Origin: Cristatella mucedo
Lineage: Eukaryota > Bryozoa > Phylactolaemata > Cristatellidae
Assembly (NCBI GenBank): GCA_009760855.2
Contig: WPIO01000061.1
Coordinates: 2,031,001 to 2,095,000, forward strand
Direction of reading: 5' to 3'
Length of the DNA: 64,000 nt
The position numbers were made by a program, and so were the translations under genes. The notes under the pieces are model-generated. The model saw only the letters and a program-made list of their open reading frames with translations, was not told where the DNA came from and did no database searches. Each line of letters starts with the position of its first letter. Within the stretch, counting starts at the first letter, position 1. Positions 52,748 to 63,317 of the stretch are shown in pieces.

Positions 52748-53787
52748 CTAAGAGAAAGTGGGAAGCATAGCAGAGTCAGTAAAGCAGTTAAGGTAGTAAG
52801 TAGCATAGAAGTAGCAGCTCAGGACCGCTGAAAAGGATTTGCCGTAGTCGGCAGTAGCAGAGCAGTTGTCGTTGCGTAAGAATTGTGGAAGCGAGTTCCA
52901 CAGCCTAGGACCTGCAGAGCTAAAGCTTCTGTCGCCAACAGTCTTTAAGCTGAGGAATGGGACAGCTAATTTATTGTCCACACAGGATCTGAGAACGCGA
53001 ACAGGCTGAAACTGATGCAGTAGTTCAGCTAAGTATAAAGGGGCCAAGCCGTGGCGGGCCTCATGGGTCAGTGTAAGAACTTTGCTCCGTATCCTTTGCT
53101 CAACCGGCAACCATCCTAGCTCTTTCAGCAAAGGTGACACGTGCTCAAACCGCTGGGACTTGAAGACCAGCCTTGCAGCCATATTCATAGTCTGTTGTAG
53201 TGGCATAATAGCTTTCTTTGGCAGCCCAGCCAAAAGGGAATTACAACAATCAAACCGAGACAGAACTGGAGAGCTAGTTAAATTTTTTACAAGCCACTGT
53301 GGGAGACAGCTCCTAATCTTGGACAGGGATTGGATGTGACGGCCAGCTGTAGAGGTAGACTTCTGAATGAAGTTTTGAAATTAAGGCAGCTGTCAAACAC
53401 GACACTTAAATTTCGAGGGCGTGGTGATGGTCGCACAATATTATCACCTATTAGAACGGCAAAGCCTTTTCATCTAGCCCCACGCTTACGGTGTCCCATG
53501 AGCAGCAATTCGGTTTTATCATCATTTAATTTCAGGAAGTTTCCCGACATCCAGGATCGAATATTGGCAAGGCAAGCATTTAGTGTCTCAGTTGCCGCAG
53601 CAGATTCCGACAGTTTGAATGACAAATAAAACTGAGCATCGTCAGCATAGAAGTGATATCTTATTCCATGGGCCTTAATCACTTTGCCCAGAGGTTGTGT
53701 ATAAGTGAAGAACAGCAAGGGACCGAGTGCAGACCCTTGAGGGACTCCACAGGTGACCCTTCTCATGTCTGAGACCTGACCCCACAC
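52748..53787 (-). pseudogene. LINE-B RT, core and C-terminus (broken)
   Basis: 52,748-53,233 (161 codons) holds MAARLVFKSQRFEHVSPLLK through LWNSLPQFLRNDN and ends SAMLPTFS. 53,470-53,787 holds DMRRVTCGVPQGSALGPLLF and the catalytic box as HFYADDAQFYLSF. The 47-base duplication at 53,797 shifts the region upstream. Remaining RT N-terminal sequence is at 53,845-54,029 and 57,675-58,200. Confidence 0.82.
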
Positions 53788-54059
53788 GACACGGATTCTT
53801 TAAGCGGAGGAATGGGACAGCTAATTTATTGTCCACACAGGATTGAACACGATCCGACAAGTATGATTTAAACCACGCCAGTGCTTCGTCTGCCATACCG
53901 ATCGTTGTACTCAGTCGTTCCAGTAGAACTTCCGTGATCAATAGTGTCGAAGGCAGCAGACAAGATCTAGCAGAGACGGAGACAGAGGGCTGTGACATTC
54001 CCGTCGTCGATGACACGTAGAATGTCATTGTTAATAATAATAATAATATTGCACTTGAT

Positions 54060-54099
54060 AAAGCGCCCTCAGAGAACTTAATCTCTTTCTAGGCGCTTT
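54060..54099 (-). promoter_or_regulatory. LINE-A 3' tail stem-loop
   Basis: AAAGCGCC and GGCGCTTT form the outer stem and AGAGA/TCTCT the inner one, just before the (TAA)n tail. The same structure ends SINE-1 and all LINE-A copies here. In CR1/L2-type LINEs such 3' structures are thought to be recognised by the RT. Confidence 0.75.
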
Positions 54100-54264
54100 A
54101 CATTTGCTGCAAAGTGATACGCAATAGAATAGTAAGTAAAATCATGCTTGAAAAACAAACAAAATGAATAACATGGTTAGGGGTTACATGCACTGGGTCA
54201 GCATGCAAATGTGGTTAGTGGCAGCATGAACAGTGTCAGCACGCATAAGCACATCGAGGACGAA

Positions 54265-55690
54265 TCACAAGGACCCACTAAATGCTGTCCTAAATAGGAA
54301 TGTTTTTAAGTTTCTTTTAAATGTGGTCAGGTCAGGGGATGTTCTGATGCAGGTCGGGAGGGAGTTCCAGGCTGTGGGAGCATACGAGCTAAATGCACGG
54401 TCTCCAAAGGATTTAAGGTTTGTACGAGGTATTTCTAGACTGTTGGATTCCGAAAAGCGAGTGGTACGATGCTTTGCCTGATGGGGTAGTATCTCTGAAA
54501 GATAGGCTGGAGCCATAGAATGAAGAGACCTAAAAGTGAGCGACAAAACCTTGAAGTCAATCCGTTGCTTGACTGGTAACCAGTGCAGGTCGGCGAGAAG
54601 TGGAGTAATGTGGCAACTGCGACGCTCACGGCAGACAAGCCTAGCTGCAGAGTTTTGCACCAGCTGCAATCGCCTGATCGCACATGCTGGTAGGCCAGTA
54701 AGGAGTGAGTTGCAGAAGTCGAGACGAGATGTCACGAATGCATGGACCAACTTGGACGTGGTATCCTTATCTAAACAAGCCCTAATTTTAGCAATGTTAT
54801 GAAGCTGAAAATAGGCTGATTTGACTGTGGAGCTGATGTGGTCGTCTAACGAGAGGTCGCTTTGGAATATGACACCTAGATTTCGAGCTGATGCAACTGG
54901 AGATATGCTGGCAGAGCTAATTTTGAAAGTCAGCCTTTCCAATTTCTGAATAACACTAGGTTTGCCCATAACTAGTAAGTTAGTTTTATCATCGTTTAGT
55001 TTTAGAAAATTTGCTGCCATCCATGATCGGATGTCATCAATGCATGCAGCAGGTGAGTTGAGAGAATTTGAGGTGCTCGAAGGCTGGGAGGGATCAAAGC
55101 AAAGGTACAACTGAGTGTCATCCGCATAGAAGTGAAAGCCTAGATTGTGCTTGGCAATCACATCAGCGAGAGGGAGAGTATAGACGGTGAAAAGGACCGG
55201 ACCTAGCACAGAGCCCTGAGGTACTCCATATTTTAGAGGTACTTCAGATGATCTTTCTCCATTCACATCAACACTCTGGAGTCTCCCACTGAGATAGGAC
55301 CTGAACCACTGCAGAGCAGTGCCAGTGATGCCCAGGCGAGATGAGAGGCGCTCTAGAAGTACTTTGTGATCGATGGTATCAAAAGCTGCCGAAAGATCGA
55401 GCAAAACAAGAAGAGACACTCTACCCATGTCTGCATTCCTAAGTAGGTCGTTGTATACCCGAAGCAATGCTGACTCTGTGGAGTGATTAGCTCTAAAGCC
55501 AGACTGGAACTTACTAGCAAGGTGTGAGGTTTCGATATACGAGTTCAGCTGGTCTGCCGCGACCCGTTCCAGTGTCTTTGATAGGAATGGTAGAAGGGAG
55601 ACTGGGCGGTAGTTGCTTAAGTTCTCTTGGTCTAGTGTAGCTTTCTTGAGAAGTGGCCTGACTACAGCTTTTTTGAAAGGTGCTGGGACC
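54265..55690 (-). pseudogene. LINE-A reverse transcriptase, nearly intact
   Basis: 400 open codons over 54,265-55,467 plus the upstream finger region. Motifs: LVLLDLSAAFDTIDHKVLLE, LKYGVPQGSVLGPVLF, LGFHFYADDTQLYLCF (catalytic YADD at residues 114-117 of the open piece), LKLNDDKTNLLVMG and a C-terminal block ending FRTAFSGSL. A frameshift near 55,690 separates it from the upstream frame. All catalytic residues are present. Confidence 0.9.
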
Positions 55691-56430
55691 TGACCTGACT
55701 GGCTAATGACATATTAATGATGTTGGTTATGCATGGCAGCAGCAGATCAATGCAACGTAGGAGCAGGACAGTGGGAATAGGGTCCAGTAGACTTGTTGTC
55801 TTCTTTGATTGAGATACGAGCTTTAGGACTATGTCACTGGTGACCTGTTTAAATGCAGACATTGAGGCGCAGCCAGGAACCGAGGAACAGCATTCTAGTG
55901 GGAAGGTTGTCGTCGCAGGGATGGATTCCCTGATTTTGTCTATCTTCTGCACAAAGAATCGAGAGAAGCGATCGGCTAGATCATCACAAGGATCATCAGG
56001 TAAGGAGCTAACCTGGGAACGGTTGAGGAGATGGTTTATTGTCGACATCAGCATTTTTGGATTGTGCATCTGTGATTCAACAATGTTTCTATAGAAGCTA
56101 GACTTAGCCTTTGCTAGGATCGATTGGTACGACCTACAGTAGTCTTCATATGCCTGTCGATGGATAGTTAGTCCGGATCTTTTGTATGCCTTTTCAAGCT
56201 TTCGTTTAGTAGACTTGGCTAGTTTAATGTCTGTGGTAAACCATAGGCCGTCTGGGCGGGGGCGCACAGTGCGCTTTGTCAAAGGTGCAAACTCGTCGAG
56301 CGTGTCAGCTAGTGTCGTGTTGTAGCAATCTACCAGTGATGACAGATCGGAGGGAGGACTGAGCAGCAAAGGTGAAGCAGATATGCTCGCACGGACAGCA
56401 TCGATGTCAAGGGTCTTGAGGTTTCGCGAT
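55662..56430 (-). pseudogene. LINE-A linker between endonuclease and RT
   Basis: 235 codons (55,662-56,369), in the same frame as the endonuclease and separated from it by one TGA at ~56,430. Basic and Ser-rich: KLAKSTKRKLEKAYKRSGLT, RSYQSILAKAKSSFYRNIVE, NPKMLMSTINHLLNRSQVSS, FSRFFVQKIDKIRESI. Equivalent linkers exist in LINE-B. Confidence 0.85.
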
Positions 56431-56432
56431 TC

Positions 56433-57302
56433 TCAACTTATTTTAGAGGAGAATGTGGGCACACACTGTAGATTGAATGAGATCTGCATGTGGTCAGATA
56501 AGCAGGATTTGGTGATAACTGGTGATGACAAAGTGCAGTCATATGAGAAAATTTGGTCGAGTGTGTGACCCTTGATGTGGGTAGGGCCATGCACATGAGC
56601 CACAAGAGATAATGAGTCTGTCAATGTACGAAATTCGGTGCTGAAAGCGTCAGATAAGTTATCAAAGTGAACGTTGAAATCACCCATAACGAGGAAGGAT
56701 CGATTTCTTGCACACAGAATCGAAATGAGATCGGAGAAATCTGAGATAAAGGAGGATTTGGTACCTGGTGGGCGATAGACTACTGCCACTATCGGTAGCT
56801 TGTTTTCGGGTGAGACCAGGACAATTGATTCAAAAGACTGCTTCGAGGGTACCGCAAATGGCTTGAAGTTGAATTTCGAGCGCACGATCATAGCAACTCC
56901 ACCTCCAGTTTTGATTGATCTAGGGGTGTGAAAGAACGTGAAACCAGATGGAGTAGCGTCTTTAATTGTCGGGCAGTTTATCGATTTCAGCCAAGTTTCA
57001 GTTAGGGCGAGCAGGTCGATACCATTTTCAGAAATAAGGTCGTTTATTACTAGAGGTTTATTGCACATTGAGCGAGGATTCCAAAGGCAAGCGTTAAGTC
57101 TGGCCGATTGGGTTACAACAGGCCTGATGACCACTAAGTTTGAGAGATTTACAGTGACGCATGCGGGGGAGCGTGCTAAGCGGTTCGAGACAATGCTAGG
57201 AATACCAAACGAGCAGCGTCTAAGCTGGCGGTTCCGGCCACCGCGGCGGCTACGGGGTGCTTTCCTTTTGTTAATGCATAGTTCATGAATCTTAGCAACC
57301 AC
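56433..57302 (-). pseudogene. LINE-A apurinic-type endonuclease, open
   Basis: 289 codons. Order: basic N-terminus, LNACLWNPRSMCNKPLVIND (Asn block), GIDLLALTETWLKS (Glu block), SIKTGGGVAMIVRSKF, VAVVYRPPGTK, FLVMGDFNVHFDNLSD (Asp/Asn), THIKGHTLDQIF, SCLSDHMQISF (Asp-His). All catalytic blocks are intact. It would nick chromosomal targets for primed reverse transcription. Confidence 0.9.
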
Positions 57303-58760
57303 ATTAATATCTAGGAATGCATTTGATATACGATGACGAAGCGATAGCAGCTGCTGACGACCATAACTAACAAGTATGTTACTAGCCGCCGGCGTAGCTA
57401 ATGCAGCCGCCGGCGTGGGAGACCCAGCAGCCCGAAGCGAAAAGCGTTTAGATGTCCATAGGCACGTAATTTCTTACGCGCTACGGTCAAAAAACAATCA
57501 GAATAACTTTAAACAGGTCTTAGCTGTATCGTTTCCGTATACGATGTTCGCAAGAACTTCGGTTTTCGGAAGAATTCTGCAACGAACAAGAACGCACGTT
57601 AGAGCGCTCTATGTCAGGAGGCGAGAATGGTTTAATAACACGGAGGAGAGCAGTTTAAGTAGAGTGCTGCCGGTTGAACCCTGATTAAAGTGTTTCTGAA
57701 ATTCCATTATTTTCAGTATGTTTAACCAGCTGCTTAGCAACAATTTTTTCAAGAATATTTGATAAGATTGGAAGAAGGGAAATTGGACGATAGTTTGCTA
57801 GGACCTCTGTGTCTAATCCAAGCTTTTTAAGAATAGGTGTGTCGATTGCCGATTTGAAGGACTTGGGGACGATCCCTTATCCCAAAGAAGCATTACAAAT
57901 CTTGGTTATGGCAGGGCTAAGTTGGTCTGCAAGTGAAGACCACAGAGATGAAGGTATAGGGTCTTCAGGTGACGAGCTCTTTTTGCTAGACCTTATTAAG
58001 GCAGCCACATCACAGGCAGAAACATTAGAGAATCTTTTAAGAAAGGTCACAGGTTGAGGAACGGCGATTGCTTTGGTCGGATGGGGCTTTATGGAGGCAC
58101 GAATGTGCACAATTTTTTCAGTAAAGAAGGCTGAAAACTTTTCGGCTGAGCCCTCAATATCTGGGGAGTCAGACCTCACAGCATTGGCCAGTAAATGGCT
58201 TACTGTCTTATAAATCTGTTTAGTGTCCGACTGGCAGGAATTCAGCTTTGTAATAAAAAAAGAAACCCTGGTTTATTTAAGCTTTCGGGTGTTAACTCGA
58301 AGGAAGTCTTTAAAATTTACTCGATCTGCCTCAGACCCCGATTTCTTGAAACGACGTTCTAGCCTGTGGTAACCCGGCGCATCTTAAGGAGTTTTTTTGT
58401 AAATTTAATGGAATCTCCAAGACTATGAACACGGATAGAGCGAACGGGAGCATGCTCGTCAAGAGCACTCCTGAGTGTCATGCTCATCGCATCAGTAATG
58501 TGGCAACTGACAGACAAGTCTAGCTGCTGAGTTTTGCACCAGCTGCAATCGCCTGATCGCACATGCTGGTAGGCCAGTAAGCAGTGAATTGCAGAAGTCG
58601 AGATGAAATGTTATGAATGCATGGACCAACTTGGACGTGGTATCCTTATCTAAAGAAGCCCGAATTTTAGCAATGTTATGAAGCTGAAAATAAGCAGATT
58701 TGACTGTGGAGCTGATGTGGTCGTCTAACGGGAGGTCGCTTTGGAATATGACACCTAGAA

Positions 58761-60114
58761 TTTCTTAGTGGTAGCTATCTAGCTCAACCGAGAGCAACCA
58801 CTGGGCGCTGCAAGATTTTAACCTAGTGCTGTTGATCTGATCTCTTCACTACACGAGTCACAAAAGTATTAGAACTGCCGCCTTCTAGGCGAGACGTCTA
58901 GCTAGAGCAAGTCTGTATACCGTTGAACCACTGAAATTGCATTATAAAACAATGCCTGTTGTCAGTAAATGGTGATCCTCAAAATTCAAAAAGTGAAAGC
59001 GATGCATTATGTCACGTTCATCGTCCGCCAACAATTGACCGACGCATAAGTGTAGATTGTTGAAATGACTTTCGAGCCAGCATTAAGCGAACTCAAACGT
59101 GATGCTCGAGTTATTTAAAAGTGTATCCTCTTTTCGCAAAGTTATCAAGTTATAAATCTCTGTCTAATAACTGAAAACTCTATTTCAGACAGTTTTAGCA
59201 GCCTTATTGATGGAAAATGAAAACTCGCTAAAAACTAAAGGAGCTTGCACAGTTGACCAGGAGTCAACAGTCATCAGTCGCTGACACTCGATGCATCTCC
59301 ACTCTGCATTAAAACCCGATACACATTCAACTCGCTTCCACGATTCTCGTGCAATGACTACTACTCTTCTGTCGTGAACTGACACTAATTCTGTGGAAAC
59401 TGTGCGATGTCGTACGAAAACGAATAATTCCAAAACCAGGCGTTGGGTAAAGTAAAATTGAAAATAGATAATCAAACCAACAACATCAGACCGACGGTGG
59501 CGTAAGGCCTCAATGAACCGAGAGCTAACATCCGGGCTCAGTATAAATGCAAAATTTACCTAGGTATAATATTGAATTAAATTGAAAGGCCAACTGTAAG
59601 TAGTTTTTGTCAATTTCTGTACGCTTTAGTGAGCGATATTGCAGCGAGCGGTTTCAGCAATACTGCATTCTGCACTCTCCTATTTATTCCATTAAGTTGG
59701 AGTAAGTGACCAAATTCCAATGAAGATACTCTGCCAGCTGCAGAGCACGAGCAAATTGCTGAAGCGTGGGTTTAATTGGGAAATTTTACGACAAGAACTC
59801 GCTAGCTAATCTAACGAACTTCAAACTGAATATCACCTTCTTATTTTGCCAAGTATTTAGCTTGTTGCAAGTCATTTACAGTCAGACAGACGAGATGTTT
59901 TTCATACTATGAACCGCTAGCGAAAGCTTATTTACATGCACGCGACCCAGAATCAGCTCTGGAAACTTAGAAAAACTGCCTAAGCCCATTTTAAAGGTTA
60001 AATGTTTCATTTCTGTTTTAACACTAAGTCAGGCGTAAGAGCAACTTGAAATGCTGTCCCTCGGGCGTTTGTTACGGCGGAAAATGGATAGCAAGTTCAA
60101 CTACATGTTTGCTA
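58761..60114. other. No confirmed gene; AT-rich with tRNA-like traces
   Basis: On the minus strand 58,866-58,932 has CAGTGGTTCAACGGTATACA and a box B-like CAGTTCTAATACT spaced as in a decayed tRNA-derived element. A minus frame of 96 codons at 59,185-59,475 (SVHDRRVVVIARESWKRVEC) has no known domain. Nothing else was recognised. Confidence 0.35.
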
Positions 60115-61371
60115 ATATATTACTATTGTTAATTTTAATGCACTTAATAAAGTGCACTGAAAGAACTCGATCACTTTCTGGGCGCTTTACATTTGCTGCC
60201 AAGGGATACGCGGTTGAATGATAAGTAATATCATCCTTAATTAAAGACGTGAATAACATGGTTAGGGTTGGCATGCTTACGGTCATCATGCGAGGTTAGT
60301 GGGGTTAGTTGCTGCAAGCTCGGTACCAGCACGCATAAGTGCATAAAAGACGAATCACAGGGACCGAATAAATGCTGTCCTTTAATGGGTGATTTTTTTC
60401 GTTCTTTTTGAATGTGGTCAACTCATTTGAGGTTATGAAGCAAAACGGGAGTGATTTTCAGTCTTTGGGATTGTACGAACTAAATGCAAGGTGTCTAAAG
60501 TATTAGAGGTTTGTACGAGATATTGATAAACTGTGGGATTCCGAAAAGCTGGTTTTACGATACTTGGCGTGGTTGGGAACAGTTCTAAGAGATAGGCTGC
60601 AGCTAAAGACTGAAGTGACCTAAAAGTGACCAACGGAACCTTGAAGTAGATCGCTTGCTTTAATGGGGGCAAGTGCAGGTCGGCGTGAATTAGTGTGATG
60701 TGGCAACTGCGATGCTTACCAAAGACAAATCCTAGCTGCAGAGTTGTTCACCAGCTGTAAGCTCCTGATTGCACATGCCGATAGGCCAGTAAGAAGTCAG
60801 CTACAGACGTCGAGACGGTATGTCACAAATGCATGGACCAACTTAGATGAGATATGCATATCTAATCAAGCCCGAATTTTAACAATGTTATTTAGCAGAA
60901 CGTAAGCCGACTTAACTGTGGAGCTGATTTGGTCGTCTAACGAAATATACCCTTGGAACGCGACACCTAGATTTCGTGCAGATTCATTAGGAGATATGCT
61001 GGCAGAGTTAATTTTAAGCGTTAGCGTTTCCAATTTTTGAATCGTTCTTGTTTTGCCGATATTTAAGTAATTGTTATCATTATTTATCTCAACAACATTT
61101 GCTGCCGCCCATGTGTGGATGCCGTCATTACATGCAGCAAGGAAGTTTAGATTATTTGAGGTGCTCGTAGGTTAGGAGGGATCAAAGCAAAGATACAACT
61201 AAGTGTCATCCACATAGAAGTGAAAGCCTAGATAGTGATTGGAAATGACATTGGCAAGCGGGAGAGTATAACCACGATAATAATTGGACTTAGCACGAAG
61301 AACTGTGGTACCCCATATGTCAGAGGTACCTCGATGATCTTTGTCTATTGACGTTGACACCCCAGAGTCTC
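60115..61371 (-). mobile_element. LINE-A, old 5'-truncated copy
   Basis: Tail stem-loop (AAAGTGCACTG...GGGCGCTTTA), 3' UTR, C-terminal and RT region up to CCCAGAGTCTC, aligned with 54,045-55,283. Many substitutions and indels; no useful frame. SINE-1 abuts directly at 61,372. Confidence 0.78.
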
Positions 61372-61519
61372 TAAAAAAATAAAGTTCATTTGTATAGCGC
61401 CCTAAGAGAACTTAAACTCTATTCAGGCGCTTCACATGTGCCACGGGGCTCGAGCCCACGACCTCGGCAAGACCTTGGTCAGGGCGAGCACCTTAACCAC
61501 TGGGCTTAACCAGCTCGGC
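61372..61519 (-). mobile_element. SINE-1, full copy beside old LINE-A
   Basis: Minus strand: GCCGAGCTGGTTAAGCCCAG head, box B-like GGGCTCGAGCCC, GCGCCTGAATAGAGTTTAAG, then GGGCGCTATACAAATG and an A-rich tail. About 85 percent like 51,289-51,447 by eye. Confidence 0.82.
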
Positions 61520-62087
61520 AAACTTAGATTAGACTACTAGTTCACCGTCAAAAGAGAGTTGGCTCATACCCTATCGAAGCTGCATTAGGGTGCATTGGCA
61601 GGGATACTACTGGGCCAGGGGGTGGGGCACGTTCACTGTAACATGAACGAGGGGTACTTCTGGTCGCGAATCCCGAACAACTAACTTGTCACGACCTTGT
61701 GGAACAGCAATAATATATCAATAACAAATACTTATAAAATATTTCCAAACTTTTTGGGTACAGCATTCGCAGCATGAATCTTCGTCATATGGCAGATTAA
61801 TAAGATCGTTACCTGTGATGACTTCGCCGAGCAATTATAACAGGGACGGTAACATAAGTAAATACTAATAATAACATAAATCATAACACATATCTAATGT
61901 GCACTCAGTTAACGATAGTTAACTCTAGGAACTGAGCATACGCCTATAAGAGAGTTTGGTTCTAATGATTAGTTCTGCAACGCTGTAACACAAAAAGCAC
62001 AACACGGTTAGATGTGAAAAGCTCTGGGTTATTGTGCAAACATCGTCAGTGGCTGAGTGGATACAGCCAGCATTCATGAGTGTAAAA
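61520..62087. other. No gene recognised
   Basis: AT-rich unique sequence between SINE-1 and a very old LINE-A-like segment. Confidence 0.5.
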
Positions 62088-62540
62088 AGAAATACTCACA
62101 AGGACTCATTGAATGCTGTCATAAATAGAGGAGCTTTTTGCCTGTTTTGGACTTTAGCAAGTCATCTCAAATCAAGTCATGTCAAGTAATGCCGTAGTGG
62201 TTGGTTTTGTGTCGCGATTTCTGTCTTGGAACCTCCAAAGTACTGAAATGGTCTTCCCTGTTTAGAGGTACCTAGAAGGATAAGATAAACGACTGGATTT
62301 AAAAAATATTGTGATAATGTGTTTGGTCTGATGTGAGATTTGATTTGAAAACAGGGGAGAATTAAAATTATCAGAAGACCTCAAAGTTATTGACAGCACT
62401 TTGAAGTAAAATGTTACGTGACAAGGCACAGAAGCAGGTCAGCAAGAAGTAGTTTTGATACGGCTACAGTGCAGCGACAGAAAACCATTCTTACTTCAGA
62501 ATTTTGCAGCAACGGTAAGCACAAGATTGCACTGGCCAGT
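62088..62540 (-). mobile_element. Very old LINE-A-like remnant
   Basis: Faint collinear match: TACTCACAAGGACTCATTGA, ATGCTGTCATAAATAG, later GAAGCAGGTCAGCAAGAAGT and AGAATTTTGCAGCAACGGTA (compare the GTGCAGGTCGGCGAGAAGTG and GTTTTGCACCAGCTGCAA blocks). Non-coding. Confidence 0.5.
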
Positions 62541-63317
62541 GTCCCAGGTTCTGAACATTTTGATTAAAGTGGTTTCGACATATCTTTTACGGGACTTATA
62601 ACCCGGAAAAATTTGAGCAGCTTGTTTAGGACTCTCAGAAGTATACACCGAAGTATTTATGCACAATATCATTCAAGGTCCACATTTTTGAAGGTCATCT
62701 TGGAAAATCTAACGAAATGTAAGTGTCTACAAATACATCGAGTTCAATAAGGGCGCTCTATCCAGACCTCTATTTTTAAAACTCAAGATAAATGTGAGCT
62801 TATTTGGAAGAGCAATTGTAGGCCTCCACCTTAACTGGACCGGATATTAAGGGTCAGACTTCAAGCTTTTCCAATCAAATCCAGCTTAACCGAAACCGGA
62901 CAGATGAAATTTTTTGAGTTGCTTGAGAATGCAATTCGCATTTTAGCAATTATTTAAAGCTAGTTGTAGTACAGTCATTGGTTTAATGATAATGCTTAAC
63001 ATAGTCAGGTAACAGCGTTCTGAAATTCTCCTTTTAATTCTAGCGAACGCTGCGTCTCACATCTCATCTTTCATCTCTGGCAAGAGCGTTGACTGAAGGA
63101 CTCTAATAAGTATCGGCACCAAAGCCAATGATAATCGCACCGCGTCGTGTAACGGACACTTTAGTCCAACGATCATTACTCATTCCACTTCCGAGATCCG
63201 TAATTCATATTACTTCACCAACTGCAGGCTAAATCAGCTACTGCCTAAAGTAACTGTCTGTGACCGTTGACAGAGTACTTTGGTTCGCTACGGTGCTGAA
63301 TGGTCTGTAGAACCTTA
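62541..63317. other. No gene recognised
   Basis: AT-rich unique sequence before the plus-strand LINE-A. No repeats or RNA genes were seen. Confidence 0.5.

Larger units (their letters stand above)
54030..57674 (-). mobile_element. LINE-A, nearly full-length reference copy (~3.6 kb)
   Basis: Inserted in LINE-B. On the minus strand: ~370-base 5' region, endonuclease, linker, RT, 3' UTR, tail stem-loop and TAA tail. It has one protein-coding unit and no gag-like ORF1. One TGA at ~56,430 and one frameshift at ~55,690 are the main visible lesions. Domain order fits the CR1/L2 group. The 3' end is almost identical to 4,990-5,577, indicating recent activity. Confidence 0.88.
52595..58495 (-). mobile_element. 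LINE-B copy split by LINE-A (pieces 52,595-54,029 and 57,675-58,495)
   Basis: The left piece matches 14,970-16,258 and the right piece matches 16,297-17,118 of the other LINE-B, in the right order. About 38 bases between them are missing. The 3' tail is TTTTGTATTG-like. The copy is 5'-truncated in the endonuclease-RT linker. A 47-base segment of the 3' coding region is duplicated inside the RT at 53,797-53,843. Confidence 0.82.
52046..58760 (-). mobile_element. LINE-A copy split by LINE-B (pieces 52,046-52,594 and 58,496-58,760)
   Basis: The left piece has the TAA-type tail, stem-loop, 3' UTR and RT C-terminus up to GAAGTGGAGTA. The right piece begins AGTAATGTGGCAACTG and continues further upstream in the RT. 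Together they read as one LINE-A, with AGTA present on both sides as target duplication. Between them sits LINE-B, itself holding another LINE-A. The host here is family b copy E8 on the left; AT-rich DNA follows on the right. Confidence 0.8.

Noticed and set aside
57376-57684. 102-codon plus-strand frame near the LINE-A 5' end
   Set aside because: It is antisense to the LINE-A 5' region and runs into LINE-B; no domain or conservation was seen.
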